From DATBAT01 sp036271375 (GTDB lineage: Bacteria; Acidobacteriota; Terriglobia; Terriglobales; Acidobacteriaceae): a stretch of DNA of 14,202 bases. This document shows positions 1-8,627 of the stretch, piece by piece. Position numbers and translations under genes: made by a program. A model generated the notes under the pieces. That model was not told the DNA's origin. It searched no databases and was given only the letters and a program-made list of their open reading frames with translations. Each line of letters starts with the position of its first letter. The first letter of the stretch is position 1. The DNA lies in contig DATBAT010000392.1 in NCBI GenBank assembly GCA_036271375.1, positions 1 to 14,202 of the forward strand, read 5' to 3'.

Positions 1-1
1 G

Positions 2-370
2 CTGACGATCTTCTGCGGAGCCATGGTCGGGGCGGCCATTGGATTCCTTTGGTATAACGCGCATCCCGCCGAAGTATTCATGGGCGACGTGGGATCGCTG
101 GCCCTGGGCGGGGCAATCGGCACGGTCGCGGTGATCATCAAACAGGAGCTACTGCTTCCCTTTATCGGCGGAGTGTTTGTGATCGAGGCGCTGTCGGTCA
201 TCTTGCAGGTCGGGTCTTACAAGCTGCGTAAGAAACGCATCTTCAAGATGGCGCCGATTCACCACCACTTCGAGTTGCTGGGCTGGTCGGAATCGAAGAT
301 TATTGTGCGCTTCTGGATCGCTTCGTTGGTGTTCGCGTTGTTCGCCTTGACCACTCTGAAGCTCCGTTAG
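2..370 (+). CDS. mraY: Phospho-N-acetylmuramoyl-pentapeptide-transferase, C-terminal part (5' end outside window)
   Basis: MraY is an integral membrane enzyme that transfers phospho-MurNAc-pentapeptide from UDP to undecaprenyl phosphate, giving lipid I. The reading frame is open from base 2, so the gene begins upstream of the window and only about 122 C-terminal residues are visible. Family hallmarks seen are VFMGDVGSLALGG near the start, whose Asp is one of the conserved catalytic-site acidic residues, and MAPIHHHFE, the triple-His motif of the active-site loop. The protein ends TLKLR, very like the end of E. coli MraY (TLKVR). Hydrophobic segments lie between these motifs and at the C-terminus. 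It is the first visible gene of the dcw cluster. 93 bases separate it from the TTG start of murD, a loose gap that contains a short tandem repeat. Identification is secure. Confidence 0.96.
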   Translation: MTIFCGAMVGAAIGFLWYNAHPAEVFMGDVGSLALGGAIGTVAVIIKQELLLPFIGGVFVIEALSVILQVGSYKLRKKRIFKMAPIHHHFELLGWSESKIIVRFWIASLVFALFALTTLKLR

Positions 371-392
371 CGACGGCTAGTCGAGTCTTTTA

Positions 393-419
393 CCACAGAA
401 GACGCTGAGGTTACAGAGG
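393..419. repeat. Short degenerate tandem repeat, 9-base period (three units)
   Basis: Three consecutive nonamers, CCACAGAAG, ACGCTGAGG and TTACAGAGG, lie in the mraY-murD gap and fit a degenerate pattern NNACAGAGG. From memory, CACAGAG-type intergenic repeats occur in several environmental bacterial phyla; this was not checked. No function is evident. It sits downstream of the mraY stop and upstream of both possible murD starts. Confidence 0.45.
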
Positions 420-463
420 AACCCCGATCGGCGGTCACCGGTATTGCCCCACGGGCTGTTCTT

Positions 464-1861
464 TTGCTTCATCCCAATTTGTGGTTCAATCCAACTGTGA
501 ACGTTTCCGGTAAACGCGTGCTGGTCGTGGGTTTGGGGAAGTCGGGCGTGGCCTCCGCGCTGTTCCTCAAGGACCGCGGCGCGGTCGTGACGGTTACCGA
601 CGCCAAAACCCCCGATCAGCTTCAGGATGAAATTCCTCTGCTGCTCGATCACGGAATTGCTGTAGAAACGGGCGGCCACGGCGAACGAACCTTCCGCGAA
701 AAAGATTTGATTGTGGTCAGTCCTGGGGTACCAGTAGATGCCCCGCCGTTAGTGCAAGCCCGGGCACTGGGCGAGCCAGTCATCGGAGAGATCGAACTCG
801 CAGCACAATTTTTTCCGGGCCCCTTGGTCGCCATTACCGGATCAAACGGGAAGACGACAACGACGACGTTGGCTGGCGACATTGTCGCCGCCAGCGGAAG
901 GCCCACGGTAGTCGGCGGCAACATCGGCACGCCAGCGATCTCTCTGGTTGAGGGTTCGACCGCCGAAACCACGATGGTTCTGGAAATCTCCAGCTTTCAG
1001 CTTGAGACCATTCAGACTTTTCACCCCATGATTGCCGTTGTACTGAACGTGACCCCAGACCACCTCGACCGTCACGGGACCTTCGCTGCTTACGTTGACG
1101 CCAAGGCGCGTATTTTCGAAAATCAGGGACCGGGTGATTTTGCTGTCCTAAATGCGGACGATCCGAGGTGCGTCGAACTTGCCAATCGGGTGAAGTCGAA
1201 AGTCGTTTGGTTTAGCCGGAAGAAAGAGGTCGCGTCCGGGGCGTTCGTTCGCGACGGCAATATTTATTTTCGGGAGACCGCCGACCAGAAAATCCTGGCC
1301 GTCGCCGAGATTCCCCTCAAAGGTGCCCACAACGTCGAAAATGTTCTGGCGGCGGTAGCTATCGGCGTTCTGCTGAAGTGCACGCCCCAGCAAATTCGTC
1401 AGACCGTTCAAAAATTCAAAGCCGTCGAGCATCGCATTGAATTCGTCGCCACGGTGCGCGGGGTGGAGTATTACAACGACTCAAAGGCCACCAACGTCGA
1501 CGCGACGATCAAAGCCCTGGAATCATTCCCCGCCAATATCCATATCATCCTCGGCGGGAAAGATAAGGGCAGCGATTACACGGTGCTTAAGGATTTGTTG
1601 CGGCAGCGGGTAAAGCGTGTCTACACGATAGGCGCCGCCGCGGAAAAGATCGAGGCGCAGATCAAAGGATCGACCGACATTGTCAGCGCGGTCACTTTAG
1701 AATCGGCTGTCAAGCTTGCTACCGCGAAGGCTTCCACCGGCGACGTAGTACTTTTGGCCCCTGCCTGCGCCAGCTTTGATCAGTTCCAGAATTACCAGCA
1801 TCGCGGGCGGGTTTTCAAGGAGGCGGTTAAGAAGTTGGCCTCGGAACAAACCAGCATTTAG
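464..1861 (+). CDS. murD: UDP-N-acetylmuramoyl-L-alanine--D-glutamate ligase
   Basis: MurD is the cytoplasmic ATP-dependent ligase adding D-Glu to UDP-MurNAc-L-Ala. Three Mur-ligase domains are recognisable. The N-terminal UDP-binding Rossmann-like domain has VLVVGLGKSGVA (about residues 19-30). The central ATPase has P-loop GSNGKTTT (126-133) and NVTPDHLDRH. The C-terminal domain has NDSKATN (338-344), GGKDKGSDY and PACASFDQFQNYQHRG (433-448). Length 465 aa matches the family. The start is uncertain. TTG at 464 is the longest option and has no clear Shine-Dalgarno sequence. GTG at 497 would give MNVSGKRVLVVG, closer to the usual MurD N-terminus, but also lacks an obvious ribosome binding site. 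The stop codon lies inside a heptamer repeat. The next gene, ftsW, starts 109 bases later. Confidence 0.96.
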   Translation: MLHPNLWFNPTVNVSGKRVLVVGLGKSGVASALFLKDRGAVVTVTDAKTPDQLQDEIPLLLDHGIAVETGGHGERTFREKDLIVVSPGVPVDAPPLVQARALGEPVIGEIELAAQFFPGPLVAITGSNGKTTTTTLAGDIVAASGRPTVVGGNIGTPAISLVEGSTAETTMVLEISSFQLETIQTFHPMIAVVLNVTPDHLDRHGTFAAYVDAKARIFENQGPGDFAVLNADDPRCVELANRVKSKVVWFSRKKEVASGAFVRDGNIYFRETADQKILAVAEIPLKGAHNVENVLAAVAIGVLLKCTPQQIRQTVQKFKAVEHRIEFVATVRGVEYYNDSKATNVDATIKALESFPANIHIILGGKDKGSDYTVLKDLLRQRVKRVYTIGAAAEKIEAQIKGSTDIVSAVTLESAVKLATAKASTGDVVLLAPACASFDQFQNYQHRGRVFKEAVKKLASEQTSI

Positions 1862-1887
1862 CACTCAGCACGTAGCCTTAAGCCCTT
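1853..1887. repeat. Tandem heptamer repeat (AGCNNNN x5) across the murD stop codon
   Basis: AGC recurs at exactly 7-base intervals: AGCATTT (1853), AGCACTC (1860), AGCACGT (1867), AGCCTTA (1874) and AGCCCTT (1881). The first three units share AGCA. The murD TAG (1859-1861) spans the first two units, so the last residues of MurD (Ser-Ile) are encoded by repeat sequence. The layout resembles heptameric short tandem repeats described in cyanobacteria, but the unit differs. The units degrade toward the 3' side. Confidence 0.5.
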
Positions 1888-1970
1888 GAACCAAGTCAGT
1901 CACTCTTTCTCGAAAATCCTGCCAAAAAAATCTTCGTTGGGCTCCGCCTACGTGGTGGAATTGATCTTCC

Positions 1971-3062
1971 ATGGCAAAGCGTGTGAGTGTGGATGGGTGG
2001 CTGTTTACCGTCACCTTGCTACTGGTATTTCTCGGTCTGGTGATGGTCTTCAGCGCCTCGGCAATCATGGCCAAGGAGCGCTTTGGCTCGGGCTATTTCT
2101 TTCTCACCAAGCAACTGGGATGGGCCGTTGCCGGCATGGCCACAATGGTCATCGGCATGAAGATCGACTACAAACGATATAAGCAACCAGCGGTAGTTTT
2201 TTCGGTGCTCGGTGTCACGACTCTGTTGCTGATTCTGGTTTTCTTCCTCGATCGTTCGCACAATACGCATCGCTGGATTCACCTTGCAGGATTCTCATTG
2301 CAGCCGTCTGAACTCGCCAAGCCTGCTTTGATTTTATTTCTGGCGTTCTTTCTGGAAAATCGCACCAAAGAGATGAAGGACTGGCGTCACACCCTTCTTC
2401 CAGCGATCGCTCCGACACTGGTCTTTCTCCTGTTGATCGTCGCCCAGCCTGACCTTGGAACTGCGATTGCCTGTGCGGCCATCACGGTCTGCATCATGTA
2501 TGTTGCCGGCCTCGATATGAAGTATCTGGGTTACGCGATGTTGGGGTCTCTGCTGCCACTGTATTTTCTGATCTTTCATGTGGCCTACCGCCGCGCCCGT
2601 ATTTTGGCGTTTTTGAATCCATATTCTGACCCGCAGGGGCGTGGCTTTCACATTATTCAGTCGCTGATCGCGGTGAGCACCGGCGGTATTACCGGCATGG
2701 GCCTGATGGAAGGGAAGCAGAAGCTGTTCTATCTGCCGGAGCCGCACACGGATTTTATTTTCTCGGTTACGGCCGAAGAGTTGGGACTGATTGGCGGACT
2801 GGTAGTGGTGGCGCTGTTTGCGACTTTCTTGTGGAGAGGTATTCGCACCGCGCTCCGTATCCAGGATTTGTTCGGCAGATTTCTGGTGGTTGGCATCACC
2901 TCGATGGTAGTGGTGCAGGCCTTTATCAACATCAGCGTAGTGCTCGGCATGATGCCGACCAAAGGCATCCCGCTGCCGTTTATCTCCTACGGTGGATCGT
3001 CGCTCTTCATTACTCTTGCCTGCGTTGGCGTTTTACTCAACGTAAGCAAGCAGGCTGAGTGA
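1971..3062 (+). CDS. ftsW: Septal peptidoglycan glycosyltransferase FtsW (SEDS family)
   Basis: FtsW is the polytopic inner-membrane SEDS protein that polymerises lipid II during septation, together with the class b PBP FtsI. The 363-aa sequence has the usual hydrophobic pattern of about ten segments. Signatures seen are THRWIHLAGFSLQPSELAK, QPDLGTAIA (residues 159-167), LFYLPEPHTDFIF, whose Asp (about 261) corresponds to the conserved catalytic Asp of the large extracellular loop, and PLPFISYGGSSL near the C-terminus. Its place between murD and murG in a dcw cluster supports FtsW rather than RodA or SpoVE. The ATG at 1971 follows a weak GGTGGA about 11 bases upstream. The next gene, murG, starts 6 bases after the stop, so the two are very probably cotranscribed. 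Confidence 0.95.
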   Translation: MAKRVSVDGWLFTVTLLLVFLGLVMVFSASAIMAKERFGSGYFFLTKQLGWAVAGMATMVIGMKIDYKRYKQPAVVFSVLGVTTLLLILVFFLDRSHNTHRWIHLAGFSLQPSELAKPALILFLAFFLENRTKEMKDWRHTLLPAIAPTLVFLLLIVAQPDLGTAIACAAITVCIMYVAGLDMKYLGYAMLGSLLPLYFLIFHVAYRRARILAFLNPYSDPQGRGFHIIQSLIAVSTGGITGMGLMEGKQKLFYLPEPHTDFIFSVTAEELGLIGGLVVVALFATFLWRGIRTALRIQDLFGRFLVVGITSMVVVQAFINISVVLGMMPTKGIPLPFISYGGSSLFITLACVGVLLNVSKQAE

Positions 3063-3068
3063 GCGATA

Positions 3069-4133
3069 ATGCGGGCGATTCTGGCGGGTGGCGGCACCGG
3101 CGGACATGTCATCCCAGCGCTCGCCATCGCCGATGAACTAAAAAAACACTACGGCGCCGAAGTGCTATTCATCGGCACCGCGCGCGGCATTGAGACTCGC
3201 CTGGTGCCCGCGTCCGGATATGCCCTTCGCCTGGTTCAGGTCGGCGCGCTAAATAAAGTGAACCTGAAGACGCGATTGAAAACCTTCTTTGGCCTGCCCA
3301 CGGCAGTCCTCGAAGCGCGCCGCATGCTGAAAGAGTTCCGGCCCGATGTCGTGATTGGAGTCGGTGGCTATGCCTCCGGTCCTGCGATGTTGGCGGCGGT
3401 ACTGGGAAGAATCCCAACCGTGGCCTTCGAGCCGAACGTAGTTCCGGGCTTCGCCAACCGCGTCGTCGCCCGCTGGGTTTCCGGGGCAGCGGTGCATTTC
3501 GAAGAAACGGCAAAGTTCTTTCGTCGCGCGAAAGTCACTGGAGTACCGGTGCGGCAGGCATTTTTCGAAATACAGCAGATGCCAGCAGGAAAAAACCTGC
3601 TCGTCTTCGGCGGAAGTCAGGGTGCCAAGGCAATCAATCGGGTGATGATTGAGGCTTTGCCGGAATTGCTGAAGCGAGTTCCGAAAATTCATGTAGTTCA
3701 CCAGACCGGAGAGCGTGATTTCGAGCCAGCACAATCCGCGTACTCCTCTTTGGGAAATGCCGTCGAGGTCTATCGTTTCATCGATGACATGCCGAGGTTT
3801 TTTTTGCGTGCGGATTTAATTCTTTGCCGGTCGGGAGCCAGCACTGTCGCGGAAATTACCGCGGCAGGGAAGCCGTCTGTTTTCGTCCCGTTCCCCCGCG
3901 CCGCCGACGACCACCAGAAGCGTAACGCGCAAGCCTTGGAGCAGGCGGGCGCTGCCGTCATGGTGGAAGAGGCAAACCTCACGGCTGTAACTCTGGTAGA
4001 AACTATTAGCGGACTTTTCGGCGATCCGGCGCGTTTGCAGGCCATGGCGGGCGCTGCTCGGAAGCTGTCGCATCCATCGGCGGCACGAGACATCGCCGCG
4101 ATGGCAGCGTCACTTGCCGGAGTTCAAGCCTAG
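3069..4133 (+). CDS. murG: UDP-GlcNAc:lipid I N-acetylglucosaminyltransferase
   Basis: MurG is a peripheral membrane GT-B glycosyltransferase on the cytoplasmic face that adds GlcNAc to lipid I to form lipid II. The N-terminal domain carries the glycine-rich GGGTGGHVIPALAIA (residues 7-21), GVGGYASGP and FEPNVVPGFANR. The C-terminal UDP-GlcNAc-binding domain carries FGGSQGAKAIN (180-190) and RSGASTVAE (254-262, with the conserved Glu that contacts UDP ribose), followed by a PFPRAADDHQ..NA segment. Length 354 aa matches E. coli MurG (355). The start is ATG, 6 bases after ftsW. The stop is 3 bases before the TTG start of murC, indicating a tightly coupled ftsW-murG-murC block. Confidence 0.97.
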   Translation: MRAILAGGGTGGHVIPALAIADELKKHYGAEVLFIGTARGIETRLVPASGYALRLVQVGALNKVNLKTRLKTFFGLPTAVLEARRMLKEFRPDVVIGVGGYASGPAMLAAVLGRIPTVAFEPNVVPGFANRVVARWVSGAAVHFEETAKFFRRAKVTGVPVRQAFFEIQQMPAGKNLLVFGGSQGAKAINRVMIEALPELLKRVPKIHVVHQTGERDFEPAQSAYSSLGNAVEVYRFIDDMPRFFLRADLILCRSGASTVAEITAAGKPSVFVPFPRAADDHQKRNAQALEQAGAAVMVEEANLTAVTLVETISGLFGDPARLQAMAGAARKLSHPSAARDIAAMAASLAGVQA

Positions 4134-4136
4134 CCA

Positions 4137-5531
<1,395 letters not shown>

Positions 5532-5549
5532 CACTAGATAAGTCCGCCT

Positions 5550-5573
5550 GGTGGACAAGAGTGTCCGCCCTAC
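5550..5573 (-). repeat. REP-like hairpin with GTAG foot
   Basis: Read on the minus strand this is GTAG, then an 8-base arm GGCGGACA, a 4-base loop CTCT and the closing arm TGTCCACC. The stem has 7 Watson-Crick pairs and one G-U/T mismatch. A GTAG tetranucleotide at the 5' foot of a hairpin is the classic signature of REP elements mobilised by RAYT (TnpA_REP) enzymes. The same architecture recurs in the inverted pair at 10971-11071. The REP assignment is inference from architecture. No RAYT gene is in the window. Confidence 0.5.
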
Positions 5574-5579
5574 ATTTTT
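5550..5579 (+). terminator. Possible intrinsic terminator or attenuator after murC
   Basis: On the plus strand the stem GGTGGACA/TGTCCGCC with loop AGAG begins 18 bases after the murC stop. It is followed by CTACA and then five T residues (5575-5579). The five-base separation between stem and T-run is longer than in a standard intrinsic terminator, so partial attenuation of readthrough into the downstream genes is as likely as full termination. Confidence 0.35.
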
Positions 5580-5685
5580 CCGGAACTTCTCCCCTTCTTC
5601 CTCCGTACATAACAAATACAAGCCGCTTGGTGACGATTTGTAGAGAGCCCCGTCTAACCTCGGTAAGCAAAACCTGGAGTGACTT

Positions 5686-6024
5686 ATGGCTTCCGATAAG
5701 AGTATGTACCTGATCGCAACTGTGGTTTTGGTGCTGGGGATTGGCACGCGTTACGGACATCGCCATTCCGCAAATGCCTGGACGGCGTCCACCTTCGAGC
5801 GCAGCTCGGACAATATCTCCGAACGGATCAACACCAGGATCATGGAAATTAACGCCCGGCAAGACTGTGCCAACGATCGCGCAGCGGCGGTGATCGCCCG
5901 AGCTGAGGCGCGAGCTGAGGAAGTGATGGCCCGGCGCGAAGCGGCAAACGCGCGGGTGCAGGCTGCGATTGCGAGAATCAACAGTAAAGTTGTGAGTGTG
6001 CAGATCAACGACGACTCAGAGTAA
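5686..6024 (+). CDS. Small membrane-anchored helical protein of unknown function
   Basis: I do not recognise this family. The 112-aa product has a short polar N-terminus and a hydrophobic segment at residues 7-21 (MYLIATVVLVLGIGT) that could be a signal anchor. The rest is proline-free, rich in Ala, Arg and Glu (densest at about 66-98) and probably forms a long helix or coiled coil. There is a single Cys at 61 in the soluble part and an acidic end (NDDSE). The start is well supported: TGGAG ends 6 bases before the ATG, the clearest ribosome binding site among the genes from murD to ftsQ. It sits between murC and ftsQ, where murB and ddl are often found, and 98 bases lie between it and ftsQ. 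A role in the envelope or divisome is suggested only by position and topology. A non-coding stretch is unlikely given the good RBS and coherent composition. Confidence 0.7.
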   Translation: MASDKSMYLIATVVLVLGIGTRYGHRHSANAWTASTFERSSDNISERINTRIMEINARQDCANDRAAAVIARAEARAEEVMARREAANARVQAAIARINSKVVSVQINDDSE

Positions 6025-6054
6025 GCCTGTGCAAAACTGCGGCAAATTTCCGCT

Positions 6055-6082
6055 ATGTCAATTCTGCAAAAGAAGTTATAGT
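6055..6082 (+). promoter_or_regulatory. Candidate sigma70-type promoter upstream of ftsQ
   Basis: ATGTCA (6055-6060, 4 of 6 matches to TTGACA) and TATAGT (6077-6082, 5 of 6 to TATAAT) are separated by 16 bases, in an AT-richer pocket 40 bases before the ftsQ start. Such matches arise by chance, so this is only a candidate. An internal promoter would let ftsQ-ftsA-ftsZ be expressed independently of the upstream mur genes, as is known in other bacteria. Confidence 0.25.
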
Positions 6083-6122
6083 TGAAATCGCTCGCGATTC
6101 CCACGACAACTGACCTGTATTG

Positions 6123-7364
6123 ATGGCACGGAAAAGTGGTCCTACCATCTCGCAGGAGGAGTTGTATCCGCCATCCGACGAGGCTGTGCGTCCCGATGTT
6201 GATGAGGCGCGCGTACTCGACTTGGACGCGGACGAGGAATCGCCATTCCTTCGCGGGCAGAAGCGTGTCTCGGCCCGCCGTGGCTCACTCCCTAAAAAAA
6301 CTGCGAAACGGCTGACTTGGATCGGCATGGCTGCGGGCATTCTTGTGCTCGTCGCTGTCGCCGGCGGGTTTGTCTATCGCTATGGGAAACATTCGTGGCG
6401 CTTTCGCATCGCTTCGAGCGATGACATCGAAATCGCCGGTCTGAAGAACGTGACAAAGGCGCAGGTGATGGAAGTGATGGGCGGCGATATTGGCCGCAAT
6501 ATTTTCTTTGTGCCTCTCGCGCAACGCAAAGAGCAGATTGAGCAGATTCCCTGGGTTGAGTCGGCCAGCGTGATGCGCTTTCTGCCTGAGCGCCTCAAGG
6601 TCGAGATTCAGGAACGCACGCCTGCCGCGTTCGCTCGCGTCGGTTCGAAGATTTTGTTGATCGATCCCAGTGGCACGTTGATGGATTTGCCAGCGAACGA
6701 TCGCGGCAAGTATTCGTTTCCCGTGATCATCGGAACGAATCCTGGAGAGCCGCCCTCGACACGGCTGGCTCGCATGAAGATTTACGCCGACGTGATTGGG
6801 CAGTTGGATTCCGGCGGCGGGCGCTATTCGCAGGAGCTTAGCGAAGTCGATCTTACCGATCCGGATGACGTAAAGGTGATGGCGGACAGTCCTCAGGGTG
6901 AAGTGCTGATTCATCTCGGGTCGTCGGACTATCTGGACCGCTACAAAATTTATGTGAGTCACATTCGGGAGTGGCGGCAACAGTTCGACAAGCTCGAGTC
7001 GGTCGACTTGAGGTATGACCGGCAGATCATTGTGAATCCAGACCTGGGTGGAGCGGCGAAACCCACGCCATTGGCGGCTTCCGCAGCGAAGGCGGCAATG
7101 GCGGCTGGAGTGAAGCCTGCCGCTCTGGTTACACACTACACTTTGGCCAAGGGGCCGAAGGCCGTCGTTCCCCTCTCTGCGAAGGCGGCGGCGATCAAGC
7201 CGGTTACGAAGAAAAAAGCCGGACCTACGCGTGCGCATCATCTGGTCAGGGCGAAGCCCACCCCGCATGTGAAGAAGGCGGTCGCCAAGACACTGCCACC
7301 TAAGCCGAAGCCGGTGGTGAAAAGTAAGAAACCAAGTCCAGGAATTGCGAAGTATCAGGATTAA
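6123..7364 (+). CDS. ftsQ: Cell division protein FtsQ with a long Lys/Pro/Ala-rich C-terminal tail
   Basis: FtsQ (DivIB family) is a bitopic divisome scaffold that links FtsB/FtsL with the rest of the machinery. The 413-aa product has an acidic cytoplasmic N-terminus, a basic patch (about 45-63) and one transmembrane helix (about 64-86). Then come a POTRA domain starting IEIAGLKNVTKAQV (from 102) and reaching LKVEIQERTP, and the beta domain to about residue 305. The last 105 residues are low complexity, by eye about 20 Lys, 15 Pro and 24 Ala with KP, PKPKP and KKA patterns. This tail is absent from E. coli FtsQ (276 aa). ATG at 6123 is chosen; an in-frame TTG directly precedes it. No strong Shine-Dalgarno sequence is visible. 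ftsA begins 3 bases after the stop. Confidence 0.92.
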   Translation: MARKSGPTISQEELYPPSDEAVRPDVDEARVLDLDADEESPFLRGQKRVSARRGSLPKKTAKRLTWIGMAAGILVLVAVAGGFVYRYGKHSWRFRIASSDDIEIAGLKNVTKAQVMEVMGGDIGRNIFFVPLAQRKEQIEQIPWVESASVMRFLPERLKVEIQERTPAAFARVGSKILLIDPSGTLMDLPANDRGKYSFPVIIGTNPGEPPSTRLARMKIYADVIGQLDSGGGRYSQELSEVDLTDPDDVKVMADSPQGEVLIHLGSSDYLDRYKIYVSHIREWRQQFDKLESVDLRYDRQIIVNPDLGGAAKPTPLAASAAKAAMAAGVKPAALVTHYTLAKGPKAVVPLSAKAAAIKPVTKKKAGPTRAHHLVRAKPTPHVKKAVAKTLPPKPKPVVKSKKPSPGIAKYQD

Positions 7365-7367
7365 CGA

Positions 7368-8588
7368 ATGGCGAATCAATACGGACAATTCTTGACGGTC
7401 GTTGACGTAGGCAGCGCCAAGACCTGCGTGTTGGTGACCGAGATCACCGACGGTGGGCTGCGCTATCGCGGCCACGGCGTCTCCGAGAGCCGGGGTACGC
7501 GCAAGGGCGTGATCGTTGAGTTGGAAAAGGCGTCGGCGTCGATTCAGAAAGCGGTTGAAGATGCCGAGGACAGCGCCGGAGTTCCGGTTGAGCACGCGCT
7601 GGTTGGTGTTTCGGGACCGCATCTTCGCGGCGTGAATAGCCACGGCGGAATTAACTTCGGATCGCGCTCGCGTGAAATTGGCCGCGAAGAAATCCGCATG
7701 GCGGTGGAGAAGGCTCGCGGAGTACCGCTTCCCGCCGATCGCGAAGTGATCCACCTGCTGCCGCAGGAATTCATTATTGATGACGAAGCCGGCGTGCGCG
7801 ACCCGCTGGGCATGATGGCCACCCGGTTGGAAGTGCGGGTACACATTGTGACCGCGGCTTCGACCGCGGTGCAAAACGTGGTGACGGCAGTCAACCGCGC
7901 GGGAGTTCATGTCGACGACACAGTATTCGAGGCGCTGGCTTGCGCTGATTCAGCGTTACGCTCTGACGAACGCGAGCTTGGCGTTTGCCTGGTCGATCTC
8001 GGCGCTGGCGCCAGCAGCATTGCGGTTTTTCAGGATGGTTCGGTGGGGCACACGGGTGTGATTCCTATCGGCGGCGACCACTTTACCAGCGATCTTTCCG
8101 TTGGACTGTGCACTCCCGTGGCTGAAGCGGAAAAGATCAAGCGGCTCTATGGCAACGCGACGGTTACGTTGATTCCTGAAGGGAACGAAGTCGAAGTGCC
8201 GTCGGTGGGAGATCGTCCGTCGCGGTTGGTGTCGCAACGTCACGTCGGCGAAATCCTGGAGCCGCGTGCGCGTGAGTTGTTTGAGTTGTTGCGCGATAAC
8301 CTGCGCCACGCGGGCGTCCTCGAGAATTGCGTGGCGGGAATTGTTCTGACGGGCGGCGCATCGCGGTTGCCGGGAATTCTGGACGTGGCGGATTCGGTGC
8401 TGCGGCGTCGCCTGCGCATCGCGTCGCCTTCGCCTCTGGCAAAAATGCCGTCGACATTGGCTGAGCCTGAGTTCGCGACCGTTCTGGGAATGGCGGTCTA
8501 TGGGCATCGCTCGCGCACAGCGCGCGGCTACCAGGACGGTCGCTGGAGTTCGAAGTTAAAAGCAATGCTGGTCGGCAAGGGAGCTTAA
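7368..8588 (+). CDS. ftsA: Cell division protein FtsA (actin-like membrane tether of FtsZ)
   Basis: FtsA is an actin-like ATPase that anchors FtsZ polymers to the membrane. The 406-aa product shows the phosphate-1 motif VVDVGSAKTCVLV (residues 11-23), the 1C-subdomain region from about 80 (GVSGPHLRGVNSHG), the phosphate-2 motif LVDLGAGASS (208-217), GGDHFTSDLS, and the adenosine motif IVLTGGASRLPGI (325-337). The C-terminus, SSKLKAMLVGKGA, would be the membrane-targeting region but looks less strongly amphipathic than in E. coli. ATG at 7368 has AGGA 7 bases upstream, within the end of ftsQ, so the two are translationally linked. The large shadow reading frame on the other strand is not coding. 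ftsZ follows after 39 bases. Confidence 0.96.
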   Translation: MANQYGQFLTVVDVGSAKTCVLVTEITDGGLRYRGHGVSESRGTRKGVIVELEKASASIQKAVEDAEDSAGVPVEHALVGVSGPHLRGVNSHGGINFGSRSREIGREEIRMAVEKARGVPLPADREVIHLLPQEFIIDDEAGVRDPLGMMATRLEVRVHIVTAASTAVQNVVTAVNRAGVHVDDTVFEALACADSALRSDERELGVCLVDLGAGASSIAVFQDGSVGHTGVIPIGGDHFTSDLSVGLCTPVAEAEKIKRLYGNATVTLIPEGNEVEVPSVGDRPSRLVSQRHVGEILEPRARELFELLRDNLRHAGVLENCVAGIVLTGGASRLPGILDVADSVLRRRLRIASPSPLAKMPSTLAEPEFATVLGMAVYGHRSRTARGYQDGRWSSKLKAMLVGKGA

Positions 8589-8627
8589 AAGTTCGGAACC
8601 ACAAAATTCATCTGGAGTGCGGCGCAC

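Noticed and set aside
1886..2182. 98-residue plus-strand frame overlapping the start of ftsW
   Set aside because: It runs into ftsW in another frame and loses to the conserved FtsW sequence; it starts inside the heptamer repeat with no ribosome binding site.
5627..5658. TTGGTG and TCTAAC as a promoter for the 112-residue gene
   Set aside because: The spacing is 20 bases and the -10 match is weak; not supportable.
6285..7910. 541-residue open frame on the minus strand opposite ftsQ and ftsA
   Set aside because: It covers two clearly identified genes in antisense, has a His/Arg/Asn-rich composition typical of shadow translation and shows no domain motif.
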